A DNA stretch of 64,000 nt from Anaerolineaceae bacterium. GTDB lineage: Bacteria; Chloroflexota; Anaerolineae; Aggregatilineales; Phototrophicaceae. Shown one piece after another: positions 46,345 to 54,458 of this stretch. The translations under genes and the position numbers were made by a program. The stretch is from positions 434,001 through 498,000 of the forward strand of contig JACKCH010000010.1 of NCBI GenBank assembly GCA_020634115.1, read 5' to 3'. Below the pieces are notes generated by a model. It made no database searches, was not told where the DNA came from, and saw only the letters and a list, made by a program, of their open reading frames with translations. Each line of letters begins with the position of its first letter. Position 1 is the first letter of the stretch.

Positions 46345-47097
46345 TTATCCCGGTGGCGGTGTGGGTGTATACGGGCCGGTGTACGGCTTCTCGAATGTGC
46401 CGCCAGTTTGCAGCAGGCACACCTGCTGCCAGTTGTAGCGGCGTGGGCTGTCCGTCCAGTACGGGGCGACGCGCCAGGTGTAGGTGCCGCCTTCCCAGGG
46501 CAAACTTTCTGGTAGAATCACCGCTTCGGTGGTTTCACTATCGAACGGGGTGCGGCTGCCGCTGGGGGAGATGGCGATCACGCTGTAGACGTTCGCGCCC
46601 TGTAACGCGGGGTACGTGACAGTAATCCGGTTGCTGCCGTTGAAGTCCCCGGCGCTCTGGGTAAAGTTCCCCTGCCACTGGGTACAGATGTCGCTGGAAA
46701 GGTCGAAGCCTTCCGGCACACGCCCGTTCCGGTCACGCGGGAGCAGGCGCGTTCCGGCCAGCGGAATCGAGTTAAAAGCTACGCTCGTCCGGGCTAGGCG
46801 GGCATACAGCCAGGCATCGGTTTCGCCAAACTGAATCTTGAGCCACTGCCGGCCATCCCAGCGGTTGAAGAAATCCCCGGAGCGCCCGATAATGACCACC
46901 GAGGTATCCCGTACCAGCCGCCCAATTGCGTCATAGGCGAAGTCCGGGCCAACGCGCACTTCGGCCTGGTCTACCGTAATCAGGCCATAAATCGTATCAA
47001 TGGTCGTATCGCCATCCTGCGCCAGCGCCGCCGCACCGCCAACCAGCAGCGCCAGCGCCGCCAATCCTATCCATAACCCCGCCCATCGTCGTCTCAC
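46345..47097 (-). CDS. Secreted SH3b-domain protein with C-terminal Ig-like part
   Basis: A 250-residue exported protein. GTG start after AGGAGGG, signal LWIGLAALALLVGGAAALAQ. An SH3b unit occupies about 35-100 (YGLITVDQAEVRVGPDFAYDAIGRLV, WDGRQWLKIQFGETDAWLYA). A beta-rich region follows with ITVTYPALQGANVYSVIAISPSG and WEGGTYTWRVAPYW, like FN3/Ig domains. The tail is PTPPPG. It bounds the exoprotein cluster on the right. Confidence 0.82.
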   Translation of the reverse strand: MRRRWAGLWIGLAALALLVGGAAALAQDGDTTIDTIYGLITVDQAEVRVGPDFAYDAIGRLVRDTSVVIIGRSGDFFNRWDGRQWLKIQFGETDAWLYARLARTSVAFNSIPLAGTRLLPRDRNGRVPEGFDLSSDICTQWQGNFTQSAGDFNGSNRITVTYPALQGANVYSVIAISPSGSRTPFDSETTEAVILPESLPWEGGTYTWRVAPYWTDSPRRYNWQQVCLLQTGGTFEKPYTGPYTPTPPPG

Positions 47098-47922
47098 CGT
47101 GAACCCTCCTGTGTGGTGTATCGCTACCTTGATTGTAACCCGTCCAACCGTCCGGCGAAATGACGCTTGGGCTACGTTCAGGCAACGCTGTTCCCTGGCC
47201 TTATCTGTTCCTCCTGAGTGAGCTTGTGATTGCGATTATGGGTCATGTTTGGTACTGAAATGGGACTATATGTGCATTGTAAGCATGTGCAGATAGGATC
47301 TGTCAAGCAGTAAAAGCCGCTGACAACGAATAGGTGATAGGAGGGAGATATCACTTTTGAGACGATGAATAGATACGATGTCTGCTCCCAGACCAAAGGT
47401 GCCTTAGAATGCGTCTGGCAGCGTCACAGACGTTGTTTGGACAGGGGAGAGTGAAGTGATGTCAAAGGCTGGTTTTGGTCGTGCCTGAACGCAGCGGCAC
47501 CAGCCCGGCTCGACCAAAATAGGCAGCACCCTTGATAGAACGGGGCAGAGGGTTACGCTGTTGTTGCATCAAACGAAAGCTCACTTTTCGTTTGATCTGC
47601 CTTGCGGCGAGCGGAACGCGATTTCACTTTCAAGTAGTGCCTCGCAAAACCAGCACGAATCCCGACAACCCGCTATAATATGAATACACACTGGTTTATT
47701 AGGATACCGCACAGGCACTCATGTCTTCGTAATTGTTTTCCTCGCCCATAAAAGCTATTTTTCGCTGACTTGTTGCCCAACGATCTGAAATACGTCGGTA
47801 TTGTTACTGGAACGATAGGGAAGGGTTGCCCTCTGGCTGGTTCCGGCGATTGAAGATGGGACAATGATACAGATTTAATCGGTAAACCTTAACTCTGCGG
47901 TTGTCATCACTGGAATGAGGAT
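47098..47922. other. 825-base stretch without a convincing gene
   Basis: No frame here has a plausible start, codon use and family motif. A perfect 11-bp stem (ATCAAACGAAA / TTTCGTTTGAT, loop GCTCACT) lies at 47568-47596. The minus strand near 47450-47640 shows short basic peptide pieces that could be decayed transposase, but none is recognisable. Base composition shifts toward A/T on entering the next gene, marking the edge of the accessory region. Confidence 0.5.
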
Positions 47923-49692
47923 ATGTTTCGAAAAAAATCAGAAAATAACGACAAAAAACAGGATACCCAACCTGATATACCTCCTCTTAAACATCCTAAA
48001 CCGCATATTCTTTTAATGGATGTCAAAAAGGAAACGGCTGATTATCTCAGAAATCAAGGATTTGACATTGCTGAAGGTAGTTTTGGGAAACCATATAAGG
48101 CATCCCATAATAGCCAGCCTGTTCTTGTAAATGGTTATATTTCTAAGCATCATACTGAAAAAGAAATCATAATTATTGAGCTAGCTCTAGATACAGTGCT
48201 TGAAGAACCTAAAGGTGATCCAGTCGTATTTGATGATAGAACTATTTTAACAGTTGAGTCGCACACAGGATTTATTGATCCCCGCCCGGTAATAATGAGG
48301 CAGCTTCAATCTGATTTTAGCAAAATATATCAACATGATGGGGTATTCATTGTTTTTGCTGACGAGAAAAACACTGTAACGGGTTCACGAAAAGAACTAT
48401 GGCGTCCTGATATCTTTAATACATGGTCATTTTTGCCAGAACTGGAAAATCCTGCGTTTCGAGCTGAGCCAGAGCGCGGTAAGGAGATCACCGTAGAGGC
48501 ATCGAACGGGGTATTAACTCAACTTTTGCAACGATATATTTCGGATGCGGAGTACATCTGCACGCTAGATACCAGTGCCCCTTGGCTGACAAAACGCTGG
48601 ATACCATTAGCAAGAAATAAATACGATCAGGCTGTTGCGGGAGTAATAATTCCAGCGGAAGAAAAGGAAGGACTTATATTCATCTTTCCGAAACTAAATA
48701 ACCAATCGGTTTTTCTTGGAGAATTTCTGACAGATTATCTTCCAACAATAGTTCCCCAGTTGTTCCCTCATATCGAAGGCGGAAAATGGGTAAATAGACA
48801 CGAATATGAATTAAAAAGCATTTTGTCACTCCAGAATCAAATCGCCCAAATCCGACAAGATTCCGAGGCTAGAATCAAGGATTTGGAAGAGAATATACAT
48901 TCTGCTCGCACGTCCCATCAGCACTTATACGATCTGATTACTGAGTCAGGAAATGCTTTAGTAGAAGCTGTAAAGATGTCTTTGGCGATGTTGGGTTTTT
49001 CAAATGTTGTTGATATGGATGAGGAACTTCAAAAGAGTGGAGAAAGCGAACCAAAACGGGAAGACCTGCAAATACGAGATGGATCACCACTAATTCTTGT
49101 GGAAATCAAGGGAATATCTAATACTCCTAAAGATAGCTCCGCAATACAGGTGTCAAAGTATCTTGCACCTCGCATGAAATCACTCAACCGAGTAGACATT
49201 CGCGGTTTAGCAATTATCAATCATCAGCGTCACATCCCGGCACTTGACCGTCTCCAAAATCCGTTTAATGATGATGTTCGTGAAAGCGCATTACATGGCG
49301 ATTATGGGTTAATGACAACATGGAACCTTCATAGATTGCTCCGAAATTATCAAAATCTCGGATGGTCTCATTCTCAAATTAGGGGTATGTTTTATCAAAA
49401 CGGGTTTATTGAGACGATCCCAAAACACTACAAATATCTTGGACATATAGAGCAATATTGGCCTAAAGCAAATGCAATCGGTGTAAGGATCGAAGCAGGA
49501 GAACTGCGTTTAGGTGATGCTATCGCCTATGACTTTCCAGTTGAGTTTGAAGAACAGATCGTAAAATCACTACAGGTTGATAAAGAATCTGTCGAGATTG
49601 CTATTGATGGTCAGTTGGCCGGAATATTGATTGCGGTAGGTGATCAGACTATAAAGAAGGGTATCAAGATATATCGTGTAGAGCGTGATTAG
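47923..49692 (+). CDS. Predicted PD-(D/E)XK nuclease-like protein with EF-Tu domain-2-like C terminus
   Basis: A 589-residue protein of unknown family with clearly A/T-richer codons than its neighbours, so probably acquired. Residues 1-300 are unrecognised. A coiled coil lies at about 303-325 (LQNQIAQIRQDSEARIKDLEEN). At about 350-420, ALVEAVKMSLAMLGFSNVVDMDE leads to EDLQI...LILVEIKG, the order of the PD-(D/E)XK restriction-endonuclease core (D...E-x-K). Residues about 505-585 (GHIEQYWPKANAIGVRIEAG, ELRLGDAIAY, EEQIVKSLQVDKESVEIA, GIKIYRV) closely follow the stand-alone EF-Tu domain-2-like barrel family. The combination suggests RNA, ribosome or phage defence, which is inference. Confidence 0.75.
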   Translation: MFRKKSENNDKKQDTQPDIPPLKHPKPHILLMDVKKETADYLRNQGFDIAEGSFGKPYKASHNSQPVLVNGYISKHHTEKEIIIIELALDTVLEEPKGDPVVFDDRTILTVESHTGFIDPRPVIMRQLQSDFSKIYQHDGVFIVFADEKNTVTGSRKELWRPDIFNTWSFLPELENPAFRAEPERGKEITVEASNGVLTQLLQRYISDAEYICTLDTSAPWLTKRWIPLARNKYDQAVAGVIIPAEEKEGLIFIFPKLNNQSVFLGEFLTDYLPTIVPQLFPHIEGGKWVNRHEYELKSILSLQNQIAQIRQDSEARIKDLEENIHSARTSHQHLYDLITESGNALVEAVKMSLAMLGFSNVVDMDEELQKSGESEPKREDLQIRDGSPLILVEIKGISNTPKDSSAIQVSKYLAPRMKSLNRVDIRGLAIINHQRHIPALDRLQNPFNDDVRESALHGDYGLMTTWNLHRLLRNYQNLGWSHSQIRGMFYQNGFIETIPKHYKYLGHIEQYWPKANAIGVRIEAGELRLGDAIAYDFPVEFEEQIVKSLQVDKESVEIAIDGQLAGILIAVGDQTIKKGIKIYRVERD

Positions 49693-49788
49693 TTCACCTT
49701 GAACATTAGCAATGCACTGTAGGCCAACTGGAAAAACCTGCGAATTTGGAGACCGGATTCGCGCTTTTGTATGATTTTCTACAGCAAT

Positions 49789-49902
49789 CTACTTCCTTCT
49801 GAAATTGACAATCTGATATACACGCTGCGGAGAGATGCCATACTCGCGGGCGAGGTCGGATAAACCTTCACCAAGAGCATATCGCTTGCGGATGAGTTCG
49901 TT
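49789..49902 (-). pseudogene. Truncated helix-turn-helix module, inverted copy of 50086-50203
   Basis: The minus strand encodes NELIRKRYALGEGLSDLARE, then YGISPQRVYQIVNFRRK and a TAG at 49791-49789. It matches the C-terminal 38 residues of the plus-strand protein ending at 50203, with differences mostly at third codon positions. A one-base loss before the first Asn creates a TGA, so the upstream part is gone. Both copies were probably once coding. Confidence 0.65.
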
Positions 49903-49939
49903 TCACTCTTAGGTATTTAAACGAAAATCGCTGTACAGC

Positions 49940-50203
49940 ATGGCAAGAATGCCTTGTACAGCATCGTTTAAAGCGGAGGGTACAAACTTAGCTCCAACGG
50001 GACTCGAAATCATCCGATTACCATTGGCCGAAATCGTGGAATGGTTGTTGACTGCCAGTGGCCTCAAACATGTCTTGCAGCTTAGTCGAAACGAGCTTAT
50101 CCGTAAGCGTTATACTCTCGGAGAGGGACTGTCTGATCTCGCTCGTGAGTATGGCATCTCCCCGCAGCGGGTGTATCAGATCGTCCATTATAGAAGGAAG
50201 TAG
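49940..50203 (+). CDS. Small helix-turn-helix protein, possibly chimeric
   Basis: An 87-residue frame ending in a helix-turn-helix (LGEGLSDLAREYGISPQRVYQIV), similar to those of resolvases and small regulators. The first third (MARMPCTASFKAEGTNLAPTG) runs through the 20-bp tRNA-derived repeat at 49989-50008, so the frame spans an island boundary. The real start may lie later. It may be a control or accessory gene of the island, or a remnant. Confidence 0.45.
   Translation: MARMPCTASFKAEGTNLAPTGLEIIRLPLAEIVEWLLTASGLKHVLQLSRNELIRKRYTLGEGLSDLAREYGISPQRVYQIVHYRRK
49989..50008. other. Attachment-site copy: duplicate of tRNA-Glu 3' end
   Basis: TAGCTCCAACGGGACTCGAA is identical to 63506-63525, the last 20 bases of the tRNA-Glu gene, in the same orientation. 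The flanking bases differ at once on both sides. A lone tRNA 3' end in direct orientation to an intact tRNA gene is the usual scar of site-specific integration. This is the tRNA-distal end of the island. Confidence 0.85.
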
Positions 50204-50316
50204 TCCCAGCAAGAAAAGAGCATTGAGATTAGGAGAGCAATTCCCCGCCTCCACACTGACCGTGTTTGCCTAAACTAATTCCGAGTACGTCCAGTGAGGT
50301 ATTTACGGAGACGAAA

Positions 50317-51114
50317 TCACATCAGTAGTGCCATAACGTAGAGTTCAATGTTCACATACGCAGGGTCGCTACCATCATATTGAGCGTATATGAAACACCC
50401 TTTATCATCGTCACCCTTATTGTAGGCAGTATAGGTAGCGTTCGTTGTCATTCCGACAGAAATCGATGCCAAATCCAGCGTCAAGCAGGTGTCTAGCCCT
50501 CGCCGTGCATTGGCAATTCTTACCATTTGCCTGCCATCTGGTTCGGTGCCTAATTTTGTGGCCCGCACCTGAACAACGTATCCTTTCGGTCCAATATTCT
50601 TGATAAGAGTCTGAGCTTGATCAAATGTATCCGGAATTGCTACTACGAAAGGTTTGTTTGCTACTCTGACCGTCACCGGAACATGGTAAGATGTTATTGG
50701 TCGAATCACATCACCAACCGTGATTTCTGATCGTGCACAGTCATACTTAATCGGCGCGCTACCGAATTTCACGGAGCGTGAAATGTGGATGTCACTACAA
50801 TTGCCATCAAGATAAATAGGAACACCAATACCCTCGGTATGGGTATCATCTGTCTGCCCAAGGCGTGCGCTGACAAAATCTACATTCATGCACCGCTCCA
50901 TCTTGAAGATTGTACTTTTGCCTGGGCCAAACGTACCGCCAATCACGGATATACCAATGAACTGATGGTTATCTCGCTCAGCAACATCTTGGAAGTGACA
51001 CAGCACTGATTCAGCATCACCTTGCTCGAAGTGGAAATTCTCAATCAGGAAATCAGAGCACTGGCCTGCCGCATCTGCCGAGGGTATATAGCTGTAGTCC
51101 GAGGCAAATTCCAC
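50317..51114 (-). CDS. Hypothetical protein, 5'-truncated beta-helix-like
   Basis: A 265-residue frame starting at a GTG. The frame is open a further ten codons upstream to a stop at 51147-51145, without a better start, so the 5' end is probably lost. Strand-rich repeats (CSDFLIENFHFEQGD, HQFIGISVIGGTF, CMNVDFVSARLG, CSDIHISRSVKFGS) look like coils of a right-handed beta-helix as in polysaccharide lyases or tail spikes. A separate beta domain follows. No catalytic residue can be assigned. Confidence 0.5.
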   Translation of the reverse strand: MEFASDYSYIPSADAAGQCSDFLIENFHFEQGDAESVLCHFQDVAERDNHQFIGISVIGGTFGPGKSTIFKMERCMNVDFVSARLGQTDDTHTEGIGVPIYLDGNCSDIHISRSVKFGSAPIKYDCARSEITVGDVIRPITSYHVPVTVRVANKPFVVAIPDTFDQAQTLIKNIGPKGYVVQVRATKLGTEPDGRQMVRIANARRGLDTCLTLDLASISVGMTTNATYTAYNKGDDDKGCFIYAQYDGSDPAYVNIELYVMALLM

Positions 51115-51308
51115 CGCGCTCTTGAAACCTTCATCCCGTGACTGCTATGTATCGGTCAGATACGGTGCGTGTCTGGCGGCTTCGTGCCGAGGCGTTTGAT
51201 GGTGATGATGGTAGCTGTCCCTACGTCCCTACAGGCGGGGTGCATAATTTGCTGAGAATTTACAAAAATGCACCCCCCTCCAAAAACTGCACAAAAAATG
51301 TGTGGGTA

Positions 51309-51323
51309 TGTAGGGGCGACCTT
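51309..51323 (+). repeat. TAGGGGC-type repeat arm
   Basis: TGTAGGGGCGACCTT matches the complement of 41848-41862 over 15 bases. This length alone could arise by chance in 64 kb. The link is the shared TAGGGGC core with the palindromes at 19531-19562 and 41806-41863. Confidence 0.35.
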
Positions 51324-51364
51324 ACAACAAATGGTACTCAAGTGATCTGCATTGCCTGATCTTC

Positions 51365-51493
51365 AGGGCAATCGCGTTCTCCGAGGTTTATGAGAATTTG
51401 ATCCTTTATGAGCTTTTACGGTCTGCCCGTTCAGCAACTTCAAGGTGCATAGCGAGTCTTACGAGATCAACATATTTAGAACGCAATCGCCCT
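51365..51493. repeat. Inverted repeat arms upstream of the MalT-like gene
   Basis: AGGGCAATCGCGTTCT (51365-51380) and AGAACGCAATCGCCCT (51478-51493) are complementary at 14 of 16 positions and about 100 bases apart. GCCTGATCTT occurs beside each. A hairpin GGGGTGCAT/ATGCACCCC also lies at 51237-51276. This could be a small transposon remnant or a control region. The gap 51115-51570 has no gene. Confidence 0.45.
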
Positions 51494-51570
51494 GGCCTGA
51501 TCTTTGGGAGCAAATTGACAACCAAAATGTTATACTTATTTCAGCCTTCCCATAGCAGTTTGAGGCAAAA

Positions 51571-54282
51571 ATGGAAAATCTTCTAAATGCCAAATTTTTT
51601 ATTCCGCCGCTTCGAACAGAGCACGTCCCGCGTGTGCGTCTGACCGAACAATTAGACGCGTTTCCCAACCGTAAGTTAACCTTGATCTCAGCCCCGGCTG
51701 GGTTTGGAAAGACCACTTTGGTCAGCGAGTGGATAGCACTTCTTCGTCAGCAGGATAATGGTGAGACACAAACTGCAAGTGACGTTGTCTGGCTGTCGCT
51801 GGATGAAAGCGATAATGACTTGTCACGTTTTTTGAATTACCTGATTGCGGCTCTCCGACGAGCATACCAGGATATTGGCAACGCTGCGTTGGACATGCTG
51901 CAAACACCACAGCCGATACCCGTTGAAAATATTCTGATTTCACTGATCAACGAGATTACGGAGATACCCAGTACAGTTTTCCTGATACTTGACGATTATC
52001 ACACGATCCACACAACAGCAATTGACGAAGCCCTGACATATCTAATCGAGTATCTGCCAAGCCAGATACACCTCGTCATCGCTACCCGCGAAGATCCACA
52101 ACTACCATTAGCCCGTTTGCGGGCGCGCGGTGAGTTGACTGAATTACGTGCTACCGATTTACGTTTCACACTTACCGAAACTGCCGAATTCCTCAACCAG
52201 GCGATGGGGCTGAACCTTGCTGCCGAGGACATTGCAGCTCTAGAAGCACGTACTGAGGGCTGGGTGGTGGGTCTTCAATTAGCGGCGTTGTCAATACAAA
52301 GACATAAGGATGCTCCTAGCCTGATCCAATCCTTTTCAGGTAACCAGCGATTTGTTCTGGACTATCTGATTGAAGAAGTTCTGGATGGTCAGCCAGAGAG
52401 TGTCCAGAACTTTTTGCTGCGAACAGCTATCCTGAATCAAATATCTGGTTCACTTTGCGATGTTGTCACGGAGCGGCAAGATAGCAAAACGATGTTAGAA
52501 ATGCTGGAGAACGCCAATCTGTTCATCATCGCTCTGGATCAAAATCGTGAATGGTATCGCTATCATCACCTGTTTGCAGATTTGCTGCGGCAGCGCCTTC
52601 ACCAGACGCGATCCGAGGAAGTGCCGATCCTACATCGTCGTGCCAGTGAGTGGTATGAGCAGCACGGTATCATTGAGCAAGCTATAGAACACGCTGTGCA
52701 AGCACAGGATTTTGAGCGAGGAGCAACGCTGATCGAAAGTATTGCTGAGGAAATATGGGGACGTGATGAACATACCAAATTACGGCGTTTGCTGGATAGG
52801 TTGCCAGAGAAACTGATACACACTAAGCCACAGTTCTGTATCTATTATGCTTGGAGCTTAATCGCTGCTGGTCAATTAGATTCTGCCGAACGAAGCTTAG
52901 AAGCTGCCGAAGAAGTACTGTCTATCGACACGCTTTCGACTACGTCGAGTAAGGCAATACGTGGCAGGATTGCAGTTACACGTTCCTACCTAGCATTTTT
53001 TCAGGAAGATGTACCCGCTATTGCTCGATACGCACGTGCGGCAATAGAGTATTTGCCCAACCAGGTTTCCGTTTGGCGCAGCATCGCGATTGTTGCTCTG
53101 GGTGATGCATTGAGCATGAAAGGTGATTACGCCTCAGCATACCATGCCCACATAGATGCGGTGGAAGCGTGCAAGACCACCAACAAAACCTATATAGTCA
53201 TGCTAGCGAATCTAAAACTGGCTATCAATGCAAGACATCTTGGTCGCTTGCAACAGACGATTGAAGTATGTCAAGAACAATTGAGTCTTGCACAGGAAAG
53301 CCGGATGATGTACACAACGACTGCCGGTTGTTTTCTGGCAGTATGGGGTGAAGTGTTAGCCGAATTGGATGAACTGGATGAGGCACTGATTAAGGCAAAA
53401 CGTGGTGTGGCACTGACGGAACGCGGCGGCGATGTCTTAACACGTGGATGGGGATATATGTGTCTAGCACGAGTACTCTTCTCTAGGGGTGACTATACTG
53501 ATGTCGAAACGTTTATCCACAAGCTAGAAAGCCTTGATAGCAGATTTGATGTACCCACTTGGCTCATGCGCCAAGTGACAACTTGGCAGGTACGGGTATG
53601 GTTAGCACAAGGCAATCTACCAAGAACATCGCAGTGGCTGGAGCAGCAGGGGTTAGATGAGCATGGACAACCCAACCTGAAGCATGAGCTTGAGTACATG
53701 GTATATGCTCGTTTCCTTCTTGCTAAAGGGCATTTGGATGAAGCAATCAGTCTCTTGCAACGTATACTGACGGCTGCAGAAGCTGGTGGCCGAACCGCAA
53801 GAATTGTCGAGATTCAGATTCTCAGGTCGTTGACCTATCAGGAACGTGGCGATATGGATCATGCAGTTGCTGCGCTGGAACAATCCCTTGGTTTGGCAGA
53901 ACAAGGTGGTTTCATCCGTATCTTCGTTGATGAAGGGCCGCTGATGGCGAATCTACTCTACAAGACCCTTGAGCGCGGAATTGCAACTGAATATGTGTGT
54001 CAGTTGCTGGCAGCATTCCCTGCTGTCGAAGATGCACGAACTGTTCTACCCCAAATGCAACATCCCGACTTTGAGTTCATCGAAGCTTTGAGTGATCGTG
54101 AACTTGAGGTGCTCCAACTCATTGCCGAAGGGCTGACTAACCCAGACATCGCAACCCGGCTGTTTCTCTCCCCGCATACAATCAAAGTTCACTCCCGCAA
54201 TATCTACGAGAAGCTTGATGTTCACAACCGAACCGAGGCAGTTGCCCGTGCCAGAGGGTTGGGGATTTTGTCATCCGATTAA
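51571..54282 (+). CDS. MalT-like STAND ATPase, LuxR-family transcriptional regulator
   Basis: A 903-residue large ATP-binding regulator. Walker A is APAGFGKTT (residues 41-49) and Walker B is TVFLILDDYH (about 136). DWF...LRARGEL-type STAND motifs follow. The TPR-like sensor repeats run from about 390 to 800 (AYSLIAAGQLDSAERSLEAAE, LGDALSMKGDYASAYHAHID, VMLANL...). The C-terminal LuxR helix-turn-helix is LSDRELEVLQLIAEGLTNPDIATRLFLS to VHSRNIYEKLDV. Such proteins activate transcription on binding an inducer and ATP. It heads the island gene set and is the best candidate to act at the repeated upstream elements at 54364 and 56972. Confidence 0.93.
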   Translation: MENLLNAKFFIPPLRTEHVPRVRLTEQLDAFPNRKLTLISAPAGFGKTTLVSEWIALLRQQDNGETQTASDVVWLSLDESDNDLSRFLNYLIAALRRAYQDIGNAALDMLQTPQPIPVENILISLINEITEIPSTVFLILDDYHTIHTTAIDEALTYLIEYLPSQIHLVIATREDPQLPLARLRARGELTELRATDLRFTLTETAEFLNQAMGLNLAAEDIAALEARTEGWVVGLQLAALSIQRHKDAPSLIQSFSGNQRFVLDYLIEEVLDGQPESVQNFLLRTAILNQISGSLCDVVTERQDSKTMLEMLENANLFIIALDQNREWYRYHHLFADLLRQRLHQTRSEEVPILHRRASEWYEQHGIIEQAIEHAVQAQDFERGATLIESIAEEIWGRDEHTKLRRLLDRLPEKLIHTKPQFCIYYAWSLIAAGQLDSAERSLEAAEEVLSIDTLSTTSSKAIRGRIAVTRSYLAFFQEDVPAIARYARAAIEYLPNQVSVWRSIAIVALGDALSMKGDYASAYHAHIDAVEACKTTNKTYIVMLANLKLAINARHLGRLQQTIEVCQEQLSLAQESRMMYTTTAGCFLAVWGEVLAELDELDEALIKAKRGVALTERGGDVLTRGWGYMCLARVLFSRGDYTDVETFIHKLESLDSRFDVPTWLMRQVTTWQVRVWLAQGNLPRTSQWLEQQGLDEHGQPNLKHELEYMVYARFLLAKGHLDEAISLLQRILTAAEAGGRTARIVEIQILRSLTYQERGDMDHAVAALEQSLGLAEQGGFIRIFVDEGPLMANLLYKTLERGIATEYVCQLLAAFPAVEDARTVLPQMQHPDFEFIEALSDRELEVLQLIAEGLTNPDIATRLFLSPHTIKVHSRNIYEKLDVHNRTEAVARARGLGILSSD

Positions 54283-54363
54283 CCCCTCAAATACATAGAT
54301 GGTGTTCATCCAACCTCCAGTCACACCTTTGCTCTTCACATTTCCGAGTCTTGATACTCCCGT

Positions 54364-54436
54364 GAATACTCCATTTGGGTTATGACGCTACTACTCGCCA
54401 CCAATTAGACTACAGATACTACAAAAGAAGTCGACG
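54364..54436 (+). promoter_or_regulatory. Conserved upstream element, copy A
   Basis: A 73-base segment before the SDR gene. About 50 of its first 59 bases match 56972-57047 upstream of the deazaflavin reductase gene. The core is TTTGGGTTATGAC followed by CACCA and ATACTAC. GATACTCC/GAATACTCC forms a close direct repeat at its left edge. Position and duplication suggest a regulator binding region plus promoter. Confidence 0.65.
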
Positions 54437-54458
54437 GCAACCCAACCGTCGATAGGGA

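Noticed and set aside
47673..47864. 63-residue minus-strand frame upstream of the nuclease-like gene
   Set aside because: No ribosome binding site, no motif, and low-complexity context.
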